A stretch of 64,000 nucleotides of DNA. It comes from Streptosporangium carneum (GTDB lineage: Bacteria > Actinomycetota > Actinomycetes > Streptosporangiales > Streptosporangiaceae). A program made the position numbers and the translations under genes. Positions within the stretch are counted from its first letter, which is position 1. Each line of letters opens with the position of its first letter. Shown here piece by piece: positions 28,771-37,236 of the stretch. A model generated the notes under the pieces. It was not told the DNA's origin. It made no database searches and saw only the letters and a program-made list of their open reading frames with translations. The stretch is taken from the NCBI RefSeq assembly GCF_027922005.1, contig NZ_BSEV01000026.1:52075-116074 (forward strand), given 5' to 3'.

Positions 28771-28801
28771 GTCTGAGCATCGAAGGTTTCGATGCTCAGA
28801 C
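28771..28801. promoter_or_regulatory. Inverted repeat with perfect 14-bp arms between lysA and the transporter operon
   Basis: GTCTGAGCATCGAA (28771-28784), spacer GGT, then TTCGATGCTCAGAC (28788-28801). It lies 35 bp upstream of lysA and 80 bp upstream of the substrate-binding-protein gene, in the only divergent promoter region of this cluster. Operator for a dimeric regulator, or an RNA hairpin in the lysA leader, are both possible. Confidence 0.7.
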
Positions 28802-28848
28802 TCGCAAGCATTCACCTGTATTGGGACCGTTACCTGCCGTCGGCACCA

Positions 28849-28879
28849 TAAGCTCAACTATTCGCAAAACAGGAGCTTA
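28849..28879 (+). promoter_or_regulatory. Possible Shine-Dalgarno-masking hairpin before the transporter operon
   Basis: TAAGCTC (28849-28855) is complementary to GAGCTTA (28873-28879), and the second arm overlaps the AGGAG Shine-Dalgarno (28871-28875) of the gene starting at 28881. The loop is 17 nt. Confidence 0.3.
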
Positions 28880-28880
28880 A

Positions 28881-29765
28881 ATGACAAAACGGCTGTATTC
28901 GGTCATTGCTGCCGCGCTGGTCGTCTCGGCGTTCGCCGGCGGGTGCGGGCGCTCGGCTTCGGGGACGGACGCGAACACGGGGGCCACCGCGGCGGCGGGC
29001 AAGACCGCGAAGGACCTGGTGCCCGAGGCCGTGCGCAAGACGGGCGAGCTGCGGATGGCCACCTCGGAGGGCTACCCGCCGATGGAGATGTACAAGAAGG
29101 GCACCCAGGAGCTCATCGGCGTCGACCCGGACCTCGCCGCCGCCATCGCCGCCAAGCTCGGTCTCAAGGTCACCGTGACCAACGCCGCCTTCGACGGCCT
29201 GATCCCCGGCCTGCAGGCGGGACGGTGGGACATGGTCATGTCCTCCATGAGCGACACCGAGGAGCGCCGCGCCGCCGTCGACTTCGTCGACTACTTCAAC
29301 GCGGGCGGGGCCATCATGGTCAAGAAGGGCAACCCCGAGGGCATCAAGACCCTCGAGGACCTGTGCGGCCGCGTCGTCGTGCTGGCCAAGGGCAGCTCGA
29401 ACCTCGCGATCGGGCAGCGGCAGAACGACAAGTGCGACAAGAAGATGCAGATCATGCAGAGCGAGGACGCGCCGACCGGCCTGCTGAGCATCGACTCGGG
29501 GCGCGCGGTCGCCACCATCGTCGACTCGCCCGTCGCGGCCATGTACGCCAAGGACACCGGCAAGTACGACGTGCTGCCCGAGCAGTACGACGCGGGCCCC
29601 TGGGGCATCGCGATCGACCGCCGCAACACCGCGCTGCGCGACGCCGTGGCCAAGGCCATGCAGGAACTGCTGGCCGACGGCGGCTACAAGGCCGTCCTCG
29701 ACAAGTACGGCGTCGCGGGCAACGCCGTCCCCGAGACCATGGTCAACACCAAGCCGTGGAAGTGA
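28881..29765 (+). CDS. Amino-acid ABC transporter substrate-binding lipoprotein
   Basis: 294 residues. A lipoprotein signal peptide (MTKRLYSVIAAALVVSAFAGGCGRS, lipobox FAGGC) anchors it outside the membrane. The mature part has the SBP family 3 pattern: GELRMATSEGYPPMEMY, GVDPDLAAAIAAKLGLKV, FDGLIPGLQAGRWDMVMSSMS and WGIAIDRRNTALRDAV. Family members bind polar or basic amino acids; the ligand is not readable. ATG start with AGGAG five bases upstream. First gene of an operon of six (SBP, permease, ATPase, deacylase, hydrolase, amidase). Confidence 0.93.
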   Translation: MTKRLYSVIAAALVVSAFAGGCGRSASGTDANTGATAAAGKTAKDLVPEAVRKTGELRMATSEGYPPMEMYKKGTQELIGVDPDLAAAIAAKLGLKVTVTNAAFDGLIPGLQAGRWDMVMSSMSDTEERRAAVDFVDYFNAGGAIMVKKGNPEGIKTLEDLCGRVVVLAKGSSNLAIGQRQNDKCDKKMQIMQSEDAPTGLLSIDSGRAVATIVDSPVAAMYAKDTGKYDVLPEQYDAGPWGIAIDRRNTALRDAVAKAMQELLADGGYKAVLDKYGVAGNAVPETMVNTKPWK

Positions 29766-30694
29766 CCGGCGCCCCCGGGGCGACCAGGAACTCCGAGGCG
29801 GCGGGGGAGCCGCACCTGCCCATCGACGCGGTCCGCCCGCCCCGTCCGGGGCGGTGGATCGCGGCGGCGGTCGCCCTGTTCGCCATGGTCTGGCTGCTCT
29901 ACACGATCATCGTCAACGAGAACCTGCACTGGGACGTCATCGTCGAGTACCTGACCGACGGCAGGATTCTCGGCGGACTGTGGGTGACCATCCAGCTCAC
30001 CGTGCTGTCGATGGTCATCGGCCTCGCCCTGGGCATCCTCGCCGCGGTGATGCAGCTGTCGGGCAGCCCCGTCCTGCGGGGCGCCTCCGCCCTGTACACC
30101 TGGTTCTTCCGCGGCACTCCGCTGCTGGTTCAGCTGATCTTCTGGTTCAACATCGGCCTGGTCTTCCCCTCCTTCGGCATCGGCGTGCCCTTCGACGGCC
30201 CCAAGCTGGTCGAGTGGCAGGCCAACGAGCTGATCACGCCCTTCACCGCGGCGCTGCTCGGCCTGGCGATCAACGAGGGCGCCTACATGGCCGAGATCGT
30301 CAGGGCGGGCATCCGCTCGGTCGACCCCGGGCAGCGCGAGGCCGCGGAGGCGCTCGGCATGACGCACCGGCAGGTGCTCCGCAGGGTGGTGCTTCCCCAG
30401 GCGATGCGCGTGATCATCCCGCCGACCGGCAACCAGTTCATCTCGATGCTCAAGACCACCTCGATGGTCTCGGTCATCGCGGGAGCCGAGCTGCTGACCG
30501 TCTCCCAGCGCATCTACCTGGGCAACTTCGAGGTCATCGCGATGCTCATCGTGGCCTCCATCTGGTACATCGTGCTCACCACCATCGCGAGCGTCGGCCA
30601 GCACTTCATCGAGAGACGGTTCGAGCGCGGCCACGACGCGCTGCGGACGAAGGTCCGCCGCAACCTGCGGCCGTTCGGCAAGGGGAGCGTGTGA
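29762..30694 (+). CDS. Polar amino-acid ABC transporter permease
   Basis: 310 residues from a GTG that overlaps the previous stop (GTGA). Hydrophobic segments include IAAAVALFAMVWLLYTIIV, GLWVTIQLTVLSMVIGLALGILAA and VIAMLIVASIWYIVLTTIASV; the HisM-type loop EALGMTHRQVLRRVVLPQAMRVIIPP (EAA motif) contacts the ATPase. A hydrophilic N-terminal tail precedes the first segment. One permease subunit only, so a homodimer is expected. Confidence 0.93.
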   Translation: MTGAPGATRNSEAAGEPHLPIDAVRPPRPGRWIAAAVALFAMVWLLYTIIVNENLHWDVIVEYLTDGRILGGLWVTIQLTVLSMVIGLALGILAAVMQLSGSPVLRGASALYTWFFRGTPLLVQLIFWFNIGLVFPSFGIGVPFDGPKLVEWQANELITPFTAALLGLAINEGAYMAEIVRAGIRSVDPGQREAAEALGMTHRQVLRRVVLPQAMRVIIPPTGNQFISMLKTTSMVSVIAGAELLTVSQRIYLGNFEVIAMLIVASIWYIVLTTIASVGQHFIERRFERGHDALRTKVRRNLRPFGKGSV

Positions 30695-31485
30695 TGGCCC
30701 TACCGGCCTTCGAAACCGTGCCCGCACCGCCCATGGTGCGGATCCGTTCGGTCCGCAAGTGCTTCGGCTCCGTCGAGGTGCTCAAGGGCATCAGCCTGGA
30801 CGTGCCCGTCGGCGGCGTGGTCTGCGTCGTCGGCCCCTCGGGGTCGGGCAAGTCGACGCTGCTGCGCTGCGTCAACCGCCTCGAGACCGTCGACTCCGGA
30901 CGCATCTGGGTGGACGGGGACCTGATCGGCTACGCCGAGCGGGGCGAGCGCCTGCACCACCTGCGCCCCGCCCAGCTGTGCGCCCAGCGGCAGGACATCG
31001 GCATGGTCTTCCAGCGTTTCCACCTGTTCCCGCACCGGACGGCGCTGGAGAACGTCATGGAGGGCCCGGTCGTCGTCAAGGGCGTTCCCAGGGACGTCGC
31101 CAGGAAGCGGGCGATGGAGCTGCTGGAGCGCGTCGACCTGGCGGGCAGGGCGGGCCACTACCCCGCCCAGCTCTCCGGCGGCCAGCAGCAGCGCGTGGCG
31201 ATCGCCCGCAGCCTGGCCATGGACCCCAAGCTGATGCTCTTCGACGAGCCGACCAGCGCACTCGACCCCGAGCTGGTCCAGGAGGTCCTCGCGGTCATGC
31301 GGGACCTGGCGGCCAGCGGCATGACGATGATGGTGGTGACCCACGAGATGGGCTTCGCGCGCGAGGTCGGCGACAACCTGGTCTTCATCGACGGCGGCGT
31401 GATCGTCGAGCAGGGCAACCCCCGCGACGTGCTCGCCAACCCCCGGCACGAGCGTTTCCGCGCCTTCCTGGGGCAGGTGCTGTGA
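30694..31485 (+). CDS. Polar amino-acid ABC transporter ATP-binding protein
   Basis: 263 residues (GlnQ-type). Walker A GPSGSGKST, Q-loop MVFQRFHLFPH, signature LSGGQQQRVAIARSLA, Walker B LMLFDEPTSALDP and the H-loop VTHEMGFA are all intact. ATG start at 30694 shares one base with the permease stop, behind AAGGGGAG. Completes the SBP-permease-ATPase importer. Confidence 0.95.
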   Translation: MALPAFETVPAPPMVRIRSVRKCFGSVEVLKGISLDVPVGGVVCVVGPSGSGKSTLLRCVNRLETVDSGRIWVDGDLIGYAERGERLHHLRPAQLCAQRQDIGMVFQRFHLFPHRTALENVMEGPVVVKGVPRDVARKRAMELLERVDLAGRAGHYPAQLSGGQQQRVAIARSLAMDPKLMLFDEPTSALDPELVQEVLAVMRDLAASGMTMMVVTHEMGFAREVGDNLVFIDGGVIVEQGNPRDVLANPRHERFRAFLGQVL

Positions 31486-33086
31486 CCCACTTCGACCTGC
31501 TGCTGCGCGGCGGCCTCGTGGTCGACGGAACGGCGTCGCCCGACGCGGCGCGCCTCGCCGACGTGGGCGTCGCCCGCGGCCGTCTCGCCCTGCTCCCCCC
31601 GGGAGGCCCGGCCACGTCGGACGAGACCGTCGACGTGACCGGCCTCGTCGTCGCGCCCGGCTTCATCGACGTGCACACCCACTCGGACGGCGTCACCCTG
31701 ATCGACGGGGAGCTGGGCCGCGAGATGGTCCTGGCCTCGGTCCTGCAGGGAGTGACCACCGAGATCTCGGGAAACTGCGGCTCCAGCCTCTTTCCCGCGC
31801 TGCCCGGACGGCTGGCCGCGATGCGGGCCGAGAACCGGGTCTACTTCGGCGGCGACGTCGGGATGTACGAGGGGTTCGCCGAGTTCGCCGCCGCGCACGC
31901 CGCGGCGCCCAGGGCCAACCACCTCGCCTCCCTGGTCGGCCACGGCACGCTGCGCGGCGGGGTCATGGGCCCCGTCGACAGGGCCGCGACCCCCGAGGAG
32001 CTGGAGACGATGTGCCGGCTGCTCGACCTGGCGCTGACCCGGGGCGCGGCGGGGCTGTCCACCGGGCTGATCTACACTCCCGGCACCTACGCGGGCACGG
32101 ACGAGGTGGTCGCGCTCGCGGCCGTCGCGGCCCGGCACGGCAAGCCGTACGTCACCCACCTGCGTGACGAGATGTCGCGTGTCGAGGAGGCGCTGGAGGA
32201 GGCCGTCGAGATCGCCGCCAGGAGCGGGGCGCCGCTGCACGTCTCCCACCACAAGACCGCGGGGAAGTACGCCTGGGGGCGCACGGAGCGCACCCTGCCC
32301 AGGATCTCCGCGTTGCGCGCCGAGGGAAGGGATGTCACATGTGACGTCTATCCCTATACTGCGGGAAGTACGGCGCTGGGCGCGATGCTCCCGCCCTGGG
32401 CCTCCGAGGGCGGAATCTCCGCGCTGACGGCACGCCTGGCCGACCCCGGCCAGCGCGACCTGATGCGTCTGGCCATCGCCGAGGGCGTCCCCGGCTGGGA
32501 GAACACCGTCGGCAACGGTGGCTGGGACCGCATCTCGATCGCCTGTGCGCCGCGCCACTCCGAAACGGAGGGGCTCACGATCGCCGAGCTGGCCGTCACC
32601 CGCGGCCAGGACCCCCTCGACGTGGCCGCCGCCCTGCTCGTCGCCGAGCAGGGCGAGGTCACGATCATCAGCCATTCCATGATCGAGGACGACGTGCGGC
32701 GCGTGCTGGCCGCGCCGTACTCGATGATCGGCTCGGACGGGGTGCCCAAGCCGGGAGGCCGCCCCCATCCGCGATGGGCGGGAACCTTCCCCAGGGTGCT
32801 CGGCCACTACGTCAGGGAGCTGGGGCTGCTCAGCCTGGAGACGGCCGTGCACAAGATGACGGGCATGGCGGCGGCCAGGTTCGGGCTCGCCGGGCGCGGC
32901 GTGGTCGCCGACGGCGCGCACGCCGACCTCGTCGTCTTCGACCCCGCCTCGATCGCGGACGGCGCCACCTTCGCCGACCCCCTGGTCCCACCGTCCGGGA
33001 TCCACCTGGTGGTCGTCGCGGGACGGAGCGTGGTCCGCGACGGCGTGGAGACCGGCGCGAAACCCGGATCGGTGCTCGCCACGTGA
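31482..33086 (+). CDS. N-acyl-D-amino-acid deacylase
   Basis: 534-residue amidohydrolase-fold enzyme that hydrolyses N-acyl-D-amino acids or D-glutamate-type derivatives. Metal-binding HxH is in PGFIDVHTHSDG; GNCGSSLFP carries the Cys ligand of D-aminoacylases; HVSHHKTAGK and SHSMIEDDV supply later His residues; MIGSDGVPKPGGRPHPR is a family hallmark near the active site. GTG start overlaps the transporter ATPase stop. Its presence in a transporter operon suggests the imported compounds contain acylated or peptide-bound D-amino acids. Confidence 0.93.
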   Translation: MTHFDLLLRGGLVVDGTASPDAARLADVGVARGRLALLPPGGPATSDETVDVTGLVVAPGFIDVHTHSDGVTLIDGELGREMVLASVLQGVTTEISGNCGSSLFPALPGRLAAMRAENRVYFGGDVGMYEGFAEFAAAHAAAPRANHLASLVGHGTLRGGVMGPVDRAATPEELETMCRLLDLALTRGAAGLSTGLIYTPGTYAGTDEVVALAAVAARHGKPYVTHLRDEMSRVEEALEEAVEIAARSGAPLHVSHHKTAGKYAWGRTERTLPRISALRAEGRDVTCDVYPYTAGSTALGAMLPPWASEGGISALTARLADPGQRDLMRLAIAEGVPGWENTVGNGGWDRISIACAPRHSETEGLTIAELAVTRGQDPLDVAAALLVAEQGEVTIISHSMIEDDVRRVLAAPYSMIGSDGVPKPGGRPHPRWAGTFPRVLGHYVRELGLLSLETAVHKMTGMAAARFGLAGRGVVADGAHADLVVFDPASIADGATFADPLVPPSGIHLVVVAGRSVVRDGVETGAKPGSVLAT

Positions 33087-33937
33087 GCGTGGAGGAACGG
33101 AGGCAGGAGACCGTGACCGGTTCCGGCGCCGGAGGGCAGGCCGTCGCCCACGGCCTCGACGGGGACGGGCCCGGCGTGCTGGCGGTGTCCGTGCCCGGCC
33201 TTCTCGCCCTGCGCGAGGACGTCGAGCTGACCCTGGCCAGCACCGGCAAGCTGCTGCTGCTGGCCGCCGTCGCCAGGGGGATCGCCGCGGGCGACCTCGA
33301 CCCCGCCGAGGTCGTCGAGATCGAGGAGGACGACCGCTGCGGCGGCTCCGGTCTCCTGGGCCTGCTGTCGGGACGCCGCTGGGCGATCGGGGACCTCGCC
33401 GTGCTCGTCGCCGCGGTCAGCGACAACACCGCGACCAACGCGCTGCTGCGCAGGGTCGGCCTGGACCGGGTGGCGGAGAACGCGGCCGGGCTGGGGCTCG
33501 TCCGCACCCGGATCCTCGACCGGATCCGCGAGCCCCGGCTGCCCTCGCATCCGCCGACCTTCGCCGTGGGCACGGCGGGCGAGCTCGCCCGGTTCGCGGC
33601 GAGCCTCGACGGAGGAGAGGAGTGGACCAGGCTCATGCTGCGCTGGATGGCGCACAACGGCGACCGGAGCCTGGTCCCCGCCCTGCTGGCGCACGAGGCC
33701 GAGGAGCGGGAGGTCCCGGACTCGGTCCCCGAGGGGAGGGTCTGGGTGGCCAACAAGACCGGCACGGACACCGGGGTGCGGGCCGACGTGGGGGTGATGA
33801 TCGGCTCCGGACGCAGGATCGGCTACGCCGTGCTGGTCAACGGCCCTGCGGGAGCCGAGCACGCCCTGGTGGGACGCGCCCGCCAGGCGGGCCTGGTCAT
33901 CGGCCGCCTGGCGGCCGAAAAACGCCAGAAAACCTGA
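33083..33937 (+). CDS. Class A beta-lactamase-fold serine hydrolase
   Basis: 284 residues without a clear signal peptide. SxxK is STGK in LTLASTGKLLLL, SDN is in AVSDNTATNALL, and KTG is in VANKTGTDTGV, in class A order. The Glu of the omega loop is not obvious. Class A lactamases are normally exported, so this cytosolic-looking version in a peptide-salvage operon is more likely a peptidase/esterase-like enzyme or an accessory hydrolase than an antibiotic-resistance enzyme. Start is the GTG at 33083 (GTGA overlap); a GTG at 33113 behind AGGAGA is an alternative. Confidence 0.82.
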   Translation: MSVEERRQETVTGSGAGGQAVAHGLDGDGPGVLAVSVPGLLALREDVELTLASTGKLLLLAAVARGIAAGDLDPAEVVEIEEDDRCGGSGLLGLLSGRRWAIGDLAVLVAAVSDNTATNALLRRVGLDRVAENAAGLGLVRTRILDRIREPRLPSHPPTFAVGTAGELARFAASLDGGEEWTRLMLRWMAHNGDRSLVPALLAHEAEEREVPDSVPEGRVWVANKTGTDTGVRADVGVMIGSGRRIGYAVLVNGPAGAEHALVGRARQAGLVIGRLAAEKRQKT

Positions 33938-34039
33938 GGAAACAGTGGAATTCCTCCTGTGGAACGCGCTAACACTGGTGCCACGCGCGGCCTCCCTCCG
34001 GGAAGGCGGGACCGCGAGCGCCGAGCAGGAGGAACGCCA

Positions 34040-35458
34040 GTGGAGCTTCACGAGTACGCACGCCACGACGCCGTCGGACTGCGCGACCTGATCGCGGCGG
34101 GCGAGGTCACCGCCGCCGAGGTCGAGGACGCCGCCAGGCGGGCGCTGTCGGCGGCGGACGCCGAGCTCAACGCCCTGGCGCTGCCGCTGTTCTCCCCGGC
34201 GCTCGACCACGCGGCGGACGGACCGCTCGCCGGGGTGCCGTTCCTGATCAAGGACAGCGGGCCGATGGCGGAGGGGACGCCGTACTCCCTGGGCAGCCGG
34301 GGCCTCGAGAACGCGGTCGCCCGGCGCGACAGCGAACTGATGACGCGGCTGCGGGCCGCGGGCCTGGTCACCCTGGGCCTGACCACCGTGCCGGAGATGG
34401 TGGTCAGCTTCTCCACCGAGTCGGTCAAGCACGGGCCGACCCGCAACCCCTGGGATCTCGAGCGAGGCGTGGGCGGTTCGAGCGGCGGCGCGGCGGCCCT
34501 GGTCGCCTCGGGCGCCGTGCCCCTCGCGCACGGCACCGACGGCGCCGGCTCCATCCGCGTCCCCGCCTCCTGCTGCGGGCTGGTCGGGCTCAAGCCGAGC
34601 CGGGGCCGCGTCTCCTGCGGTCCCGACGCGGCCGAGGTGACGTTCGGGATGTCCTGTGACTTCGGGCTGACCCGTACCGTCCGCGACGCCGCGCACCTCC
34701 TCGACGCCGTCCACGGGCCCGCCGCCGGCGACAGGTACACCGCGCCGCCCCCGGCGGGGCGCTACGCCGGTGAGCTGGACGCCGACCCCGGGACGCTGCG
34801 GGTCGCGGTGACCACCAAGGCGTGGTCGGGCGTCCCGGTGGATCCCGAGGTGGCCGCCGCGGCGCTCGGGGCGAGCCGGACGCTGGAGGAGATGGGGCAC
34901 TTCGTCACCGACGCGAGCCCCGTCGTCGACTGGGACCTCGTCCTGAGGGGCGTGGTGCCGGTCGCGGTCGCGTGCGTCGCCTCGGCCGCGACCTCCGGGC
35001 CGACGCCGCCGGACCCCGACAGGCTGGAGGCCGTCACCAGGCACGCCCTCCAGGAGGTGAGGGAGCTCGGCGCCCTCGACCTGATGGCCGCGCTCGACGC
35101 GCAGAACCGGGTGAGCCGGTCGGTCGGCGCGTTCTTCACCGAACACGACCTCCTGGTCACCCCGACCCTGGGGCGTCTGCCCGCGCCGCACGGCGTCCTG
35201 CGCTACGACGACCCCGGCCACACCATGACCAGCTGGCACGAGGCCCTCTTCGACTACGGGCCGTTCACCGTGGTGTTCAACATCGCGGGCCTGCCCGCCG
35301 TCAGCCTGCCGCTCGGCTGGAGCGGGAGCGGCCTGCCGATCGGCGTGCAGCTCGTGGCCCCGTACGGCCGTGAGGACCTGCTGCTGCGGCTCGCCGCCCG
35401 CCTCGAGCAGGCCATGCCCTGGAGGGACCGGACCCCCGGATTCTTCGTGGGAGGGTGA
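34040..35458 (+). CDS. Amidase-signature-family hydrolase
   Basis: 472 residues from a GTG behind AGGAGGAA (the frame is open to an ATG at 33959). The Ser-cisSer-Lys triad is visible: Lys in GVPFLIKDSG, Ser pair in VGGSSGGAAALVASGAV, and catalytic Ser context GTDGAGSIRVPASCCGLVGLKPS. Likely cleaves an amide in the compounds imported by the operon. Followed immediately by hairpins at 35465-35503. Confidence 0.92.
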   Translation: MELHEYARHDAVGLRDLIAAGEVTAAEVEDAARRALSAADAELNALALPLFSPALDHAADGPLAGVPFLIKDSGPMAEGTPYSLGSRGLENAVARRDSELMTRLRAAGLVTLGLTTVPEMVVSFSTESVKHGPTRNPWDLERGVGGSSGGAAALVASGAVPLAHGTDGAGSIRVPASCCGLVGLKPSRGRVSCGPDAAEVTFGMSCDFGLTRTVRDAAHLLDAVHGPAAGDRYTAPPPAGRYAGELDADPGTLRVAVTTKAWSGVPVDPEVAAAALGASRTLEEMGHFVTDASPVVDWDLVLRGVVPVAVACVASAATSGPTPPDPDRLEAVTRHALQEVRELGALDLMAALDAQNRVSRSVGAFFTEHDLLVTPTLGRLPAPHGVLRYDDPGHTMTSWHEALFDYGPFTVVFNIAGLPAVSLPLGWSGSGLPIGVQLVAPYGREDLLLRLAARLEQAMPWRDRTPGFFVGG

Positions 35459-35503
35459 CATCCTCCCGGCCTCGAAGGGCCGGGCAGGACGGGAAGAGTC
35501 CTG
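35455..35503 (+). repeat. Repeat element with hairpins, IS200/IS605-end-like
   Basis: GTGACATCCTCCCGGCC at 35455-35471 occurs again at 46768-46784. Here it opens a hairpin (CCCGGCC-TCGAAG-GGCCGGG, 35465-35484) followed by a second one (CAGGAC...GTCCTG, 35485-35503). The motif resembles the terminal hairpins of IS200/IS605-type elements, from family knowledge only. It also serves as terminator for the amidase operon. Confidence 0.5.
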
Positions 35504-35549
35504 TCCGGCGGGGCGCGCCGCGGGCCGGTGAGGACGAGGCGTCGCGGGG

Positions 35550-36461
35550 TCAGCGCAGGGCGTTGCGGAGCTGGGCCGAGGCGTCGCGCAGGTAGTCGAT
35601 GAAGGAGCGCAGCGCGGGGTTGGGGTTGGTCGGGCGGACGGCGGCGCCGATCCTGCGGTAGAGGCGGGGGCCGTCCAACCGGCACACCTGGATGCCCGCG
35701 GCGCCCTGCGCCCCGAGGCTGGGCACCAGGGCCACTCCCAGCCCCGCCCTGACCAGTCCCAGCGTGACCTCGTAGTGGTCGCTGCGGCAGCGGATCGTCG
35801 GGCTGAACCCCTCGAGCGCGCTCGCGCGCTCCAGCACCGAGACCGGGGTGTCGGTGCCGTAGGTGGTGATCCACGGCTCCTCGGACAGGTCGGCGAGGCG
35901 TACCCGCTGCCGCTGGGCCGCGGGGTGGCCCGACGGCACGACCAGGAGCTGGGGCTCGTCGAACAGGTGGGTGACCTCGACCCCCTCCGGCGGCTTCCAC
36001 GGGTCGAGCGCGTGCTCGAAGACCACCAGCACGTCGAGGGCGCCGCGCTCCAGGTCGGGCAGGAGCTCGTGCGGCTGGCCGAGCACCAGGTCCAGCTCGA
36101 CGGCGGGGTGACGGGCGGTGAAGGTCGACAGCGCCAGCGGCAGCAGCCGGTATCCCGCGGAGGCGAAGAACCCGATCCGCAGCTGCCCGGCGTCGGCCCT
36201 GGCCTGCGCGAGCAGGTCCTTCTCGGCGGCCTCGATGATGTCCAGGACCTCCTGCGCCCTGGTCGCGAGCCGCCGTCCGGCCCCGGTCAGCCGCAGGCTC
36301 TGCGCACCCCGCTCGACCAGGCCGACGCCCGCCTCCTCCTCGAGCTTGGACAGCTGGTGGGACACGGCGGACGGCGAGAGCCGCAGGGCGCGGGCGGCTC
36401 CCGCGATGCTTCCCGTCCTGAAGACCTCCAGGAGCACCCGCAGGCGTTGACTGCTCAGCAC
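35550..36461 (-). CDS. LysR-family transcriptional regulator
   Basis: 303 residues, GTG start. N-terminal winged HTH: QRLRVLLEVFRTGSIAGAARALRLSPSAVSHQLSKLEEEAGV, followed by the effector-binding domain with EVTLGLVRAGLGVALVPSL. It is opposite the amidase operon (tail to tail), so the target could be the operon 28881-35458 or genes elsewhere. The N-terminal region (VLSSQRLRVLLE) agrees with the family start. It lies 98 bases downstream of the TetR gene on the same strand. Confidence 0.92.
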   Translation of the reverse strand: MLSSQRLRVLLEVFRTGSIAGAARALRLSPSAVSHQLSKLEEEAGVGLVERGAQSLRLTGAGRRLATRAQEVLDIIEAAEKDLLAQARADAGQLRIGFFASAGYRLLPLALSTFTARHPAVELDLVLGQPHELLPDLERGALDVLVVFEHALDPWKPPEGVEVTHLFDEPQLLVVPSGHPAAQRQRVRLADLSEEPWITTYGTDTPVSVLERASALEGFSPTIRCRSDHYEVTLGLVRAGLGVALVPSLGAQGAAGIQVCRLDGPRLYRRIGAAVRPTNPNPALRSFIDYLRDASAQLRNALR

Positions 36462-36559
36462 CGTTTCAGTATCGGTGCGGGCGGCCGGTGCCCGTGCCTC
36501 CCGCCGCCGGACGTCCGGTGGCGCGTCGAGGGGCCGCGTCCTGGGGGAGTCCCCGGCGG

Positions 36560-37180
36560 CTACAGCGCCGACAGCAGCCGTCGCAGCCCCCAGCGGAACT
36601 GCTCGGTCGAGATGTAGGCGGCGACGGCGTCCGCCGCCGCGTGCGTCAGGGGGAAGGCGGCCGGATCCACGGTGAAGGCGGCGCGGCGGGCCGCGATCCG
36701 CTCGGCCTCCGGCGGGACCGAGCCGGGCCCGGCCGTCTCCTGCTCCGCCGCCTCGAGGGCGATCGCGCCCAGCACGTAGACCATGACGGCGTAGGCGGCG
36801 CGCGGGTCGGGCAGCGCGCCCAGCAGGCTCTCGCCGACCCGGAGCGCGACCGGTCCGTTGAACGCGGCGCCGAGGATCGCGGGCACCGCGGCCGGATGGC
36901 GCATCAGCACCTCGCGCAGGTTCAGCGCGAAGGCGACGATCCGCTCGGCGGGCGGTGCGGCGGCGTTCTCGAGCAGGCCGAGGTCGGCCTCGCCGAGCAG
37001 CCGGTCGGCCAGCGCGGTCACGATCGCGGACCGGTCGGGGAAGTAGGTGTAGAGCGCGCCGGGGGTCAGGCCCACCCGCGCCGCCAGGGCGCGCATGGTC
37101 AGCTCGCCCGCGTCGATCAGATCGAGAGCGGCGTCCAGCACGGTCCGGGGATCCACCGAGCGCCTCGGTCCTCTCTTCAC
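36560..37180 (-). CDS. TetR-family transcriptional regulator
   Basis: 206 residues. HTH: DPRTVLDAALDLIDAGELTMRALAARVGLTPGALYTYFPDRSAIVTALADRLL, the standard N-terminal TetR domain; the C-terminal ligand-binding domain resembles TetR_C-type bundles. Divergent from the DUF4386-like gene with an AT-rich perfect palindrome between them, which fits local repression of both genes. Confidence 0.93.
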   Translation of the reverse strand: MKRGPRRSVDPRTVLDAALDLIDAGELTMRALAARVGLTPGALYTYFPDRSAIVTALADRLLGEADLGLLENAAAPPAERIVAFALNLREVLMRHPAAVPAILGAAFNGPVALRVGESLLGALPDPRAAYAVMVYVLGAIALEAAEQETAGPGSVPPEAERIAARRAAFTVDPAAFPLTHAAADAVAAYISTEQFRWGLRRLLSAL

Positions 37181-37197
37181 AACACAACTCTATACGG

Positions 37198-37213
37198 TGT
37201 TTAATATTAAACA
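37198..37213. promoter_or_regulatory. Palindromic operator candidate for the TetR regulator
   Basis: TGTTTAATATTAAACA is a perfect 16-bp palindrome located in the 56-bp region between the TetR gene (starts 37180) and the membrane protein gene (starts 37237). It is strikingly AT-rich compared with its surroundings. Confidence 0.7.
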
Positions 37214-37236
37214 TCGTTCAGAGTTAGGGGTTTCCC

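Noticed and set aside
33083..33937. Antibiotic-resistance beta-lactamase
   Set aside because: No signal peptide is visible and the operon context is peptide or amino-acid salvage, so a resistance role is not supported.
32807..35461. 884-codon minus-strand open frame opposite deacylase, hydrolase and amidase
   Set aside because: Shadow of GC-rich codons with no motif; the plus-strand genes are convincingly coding.
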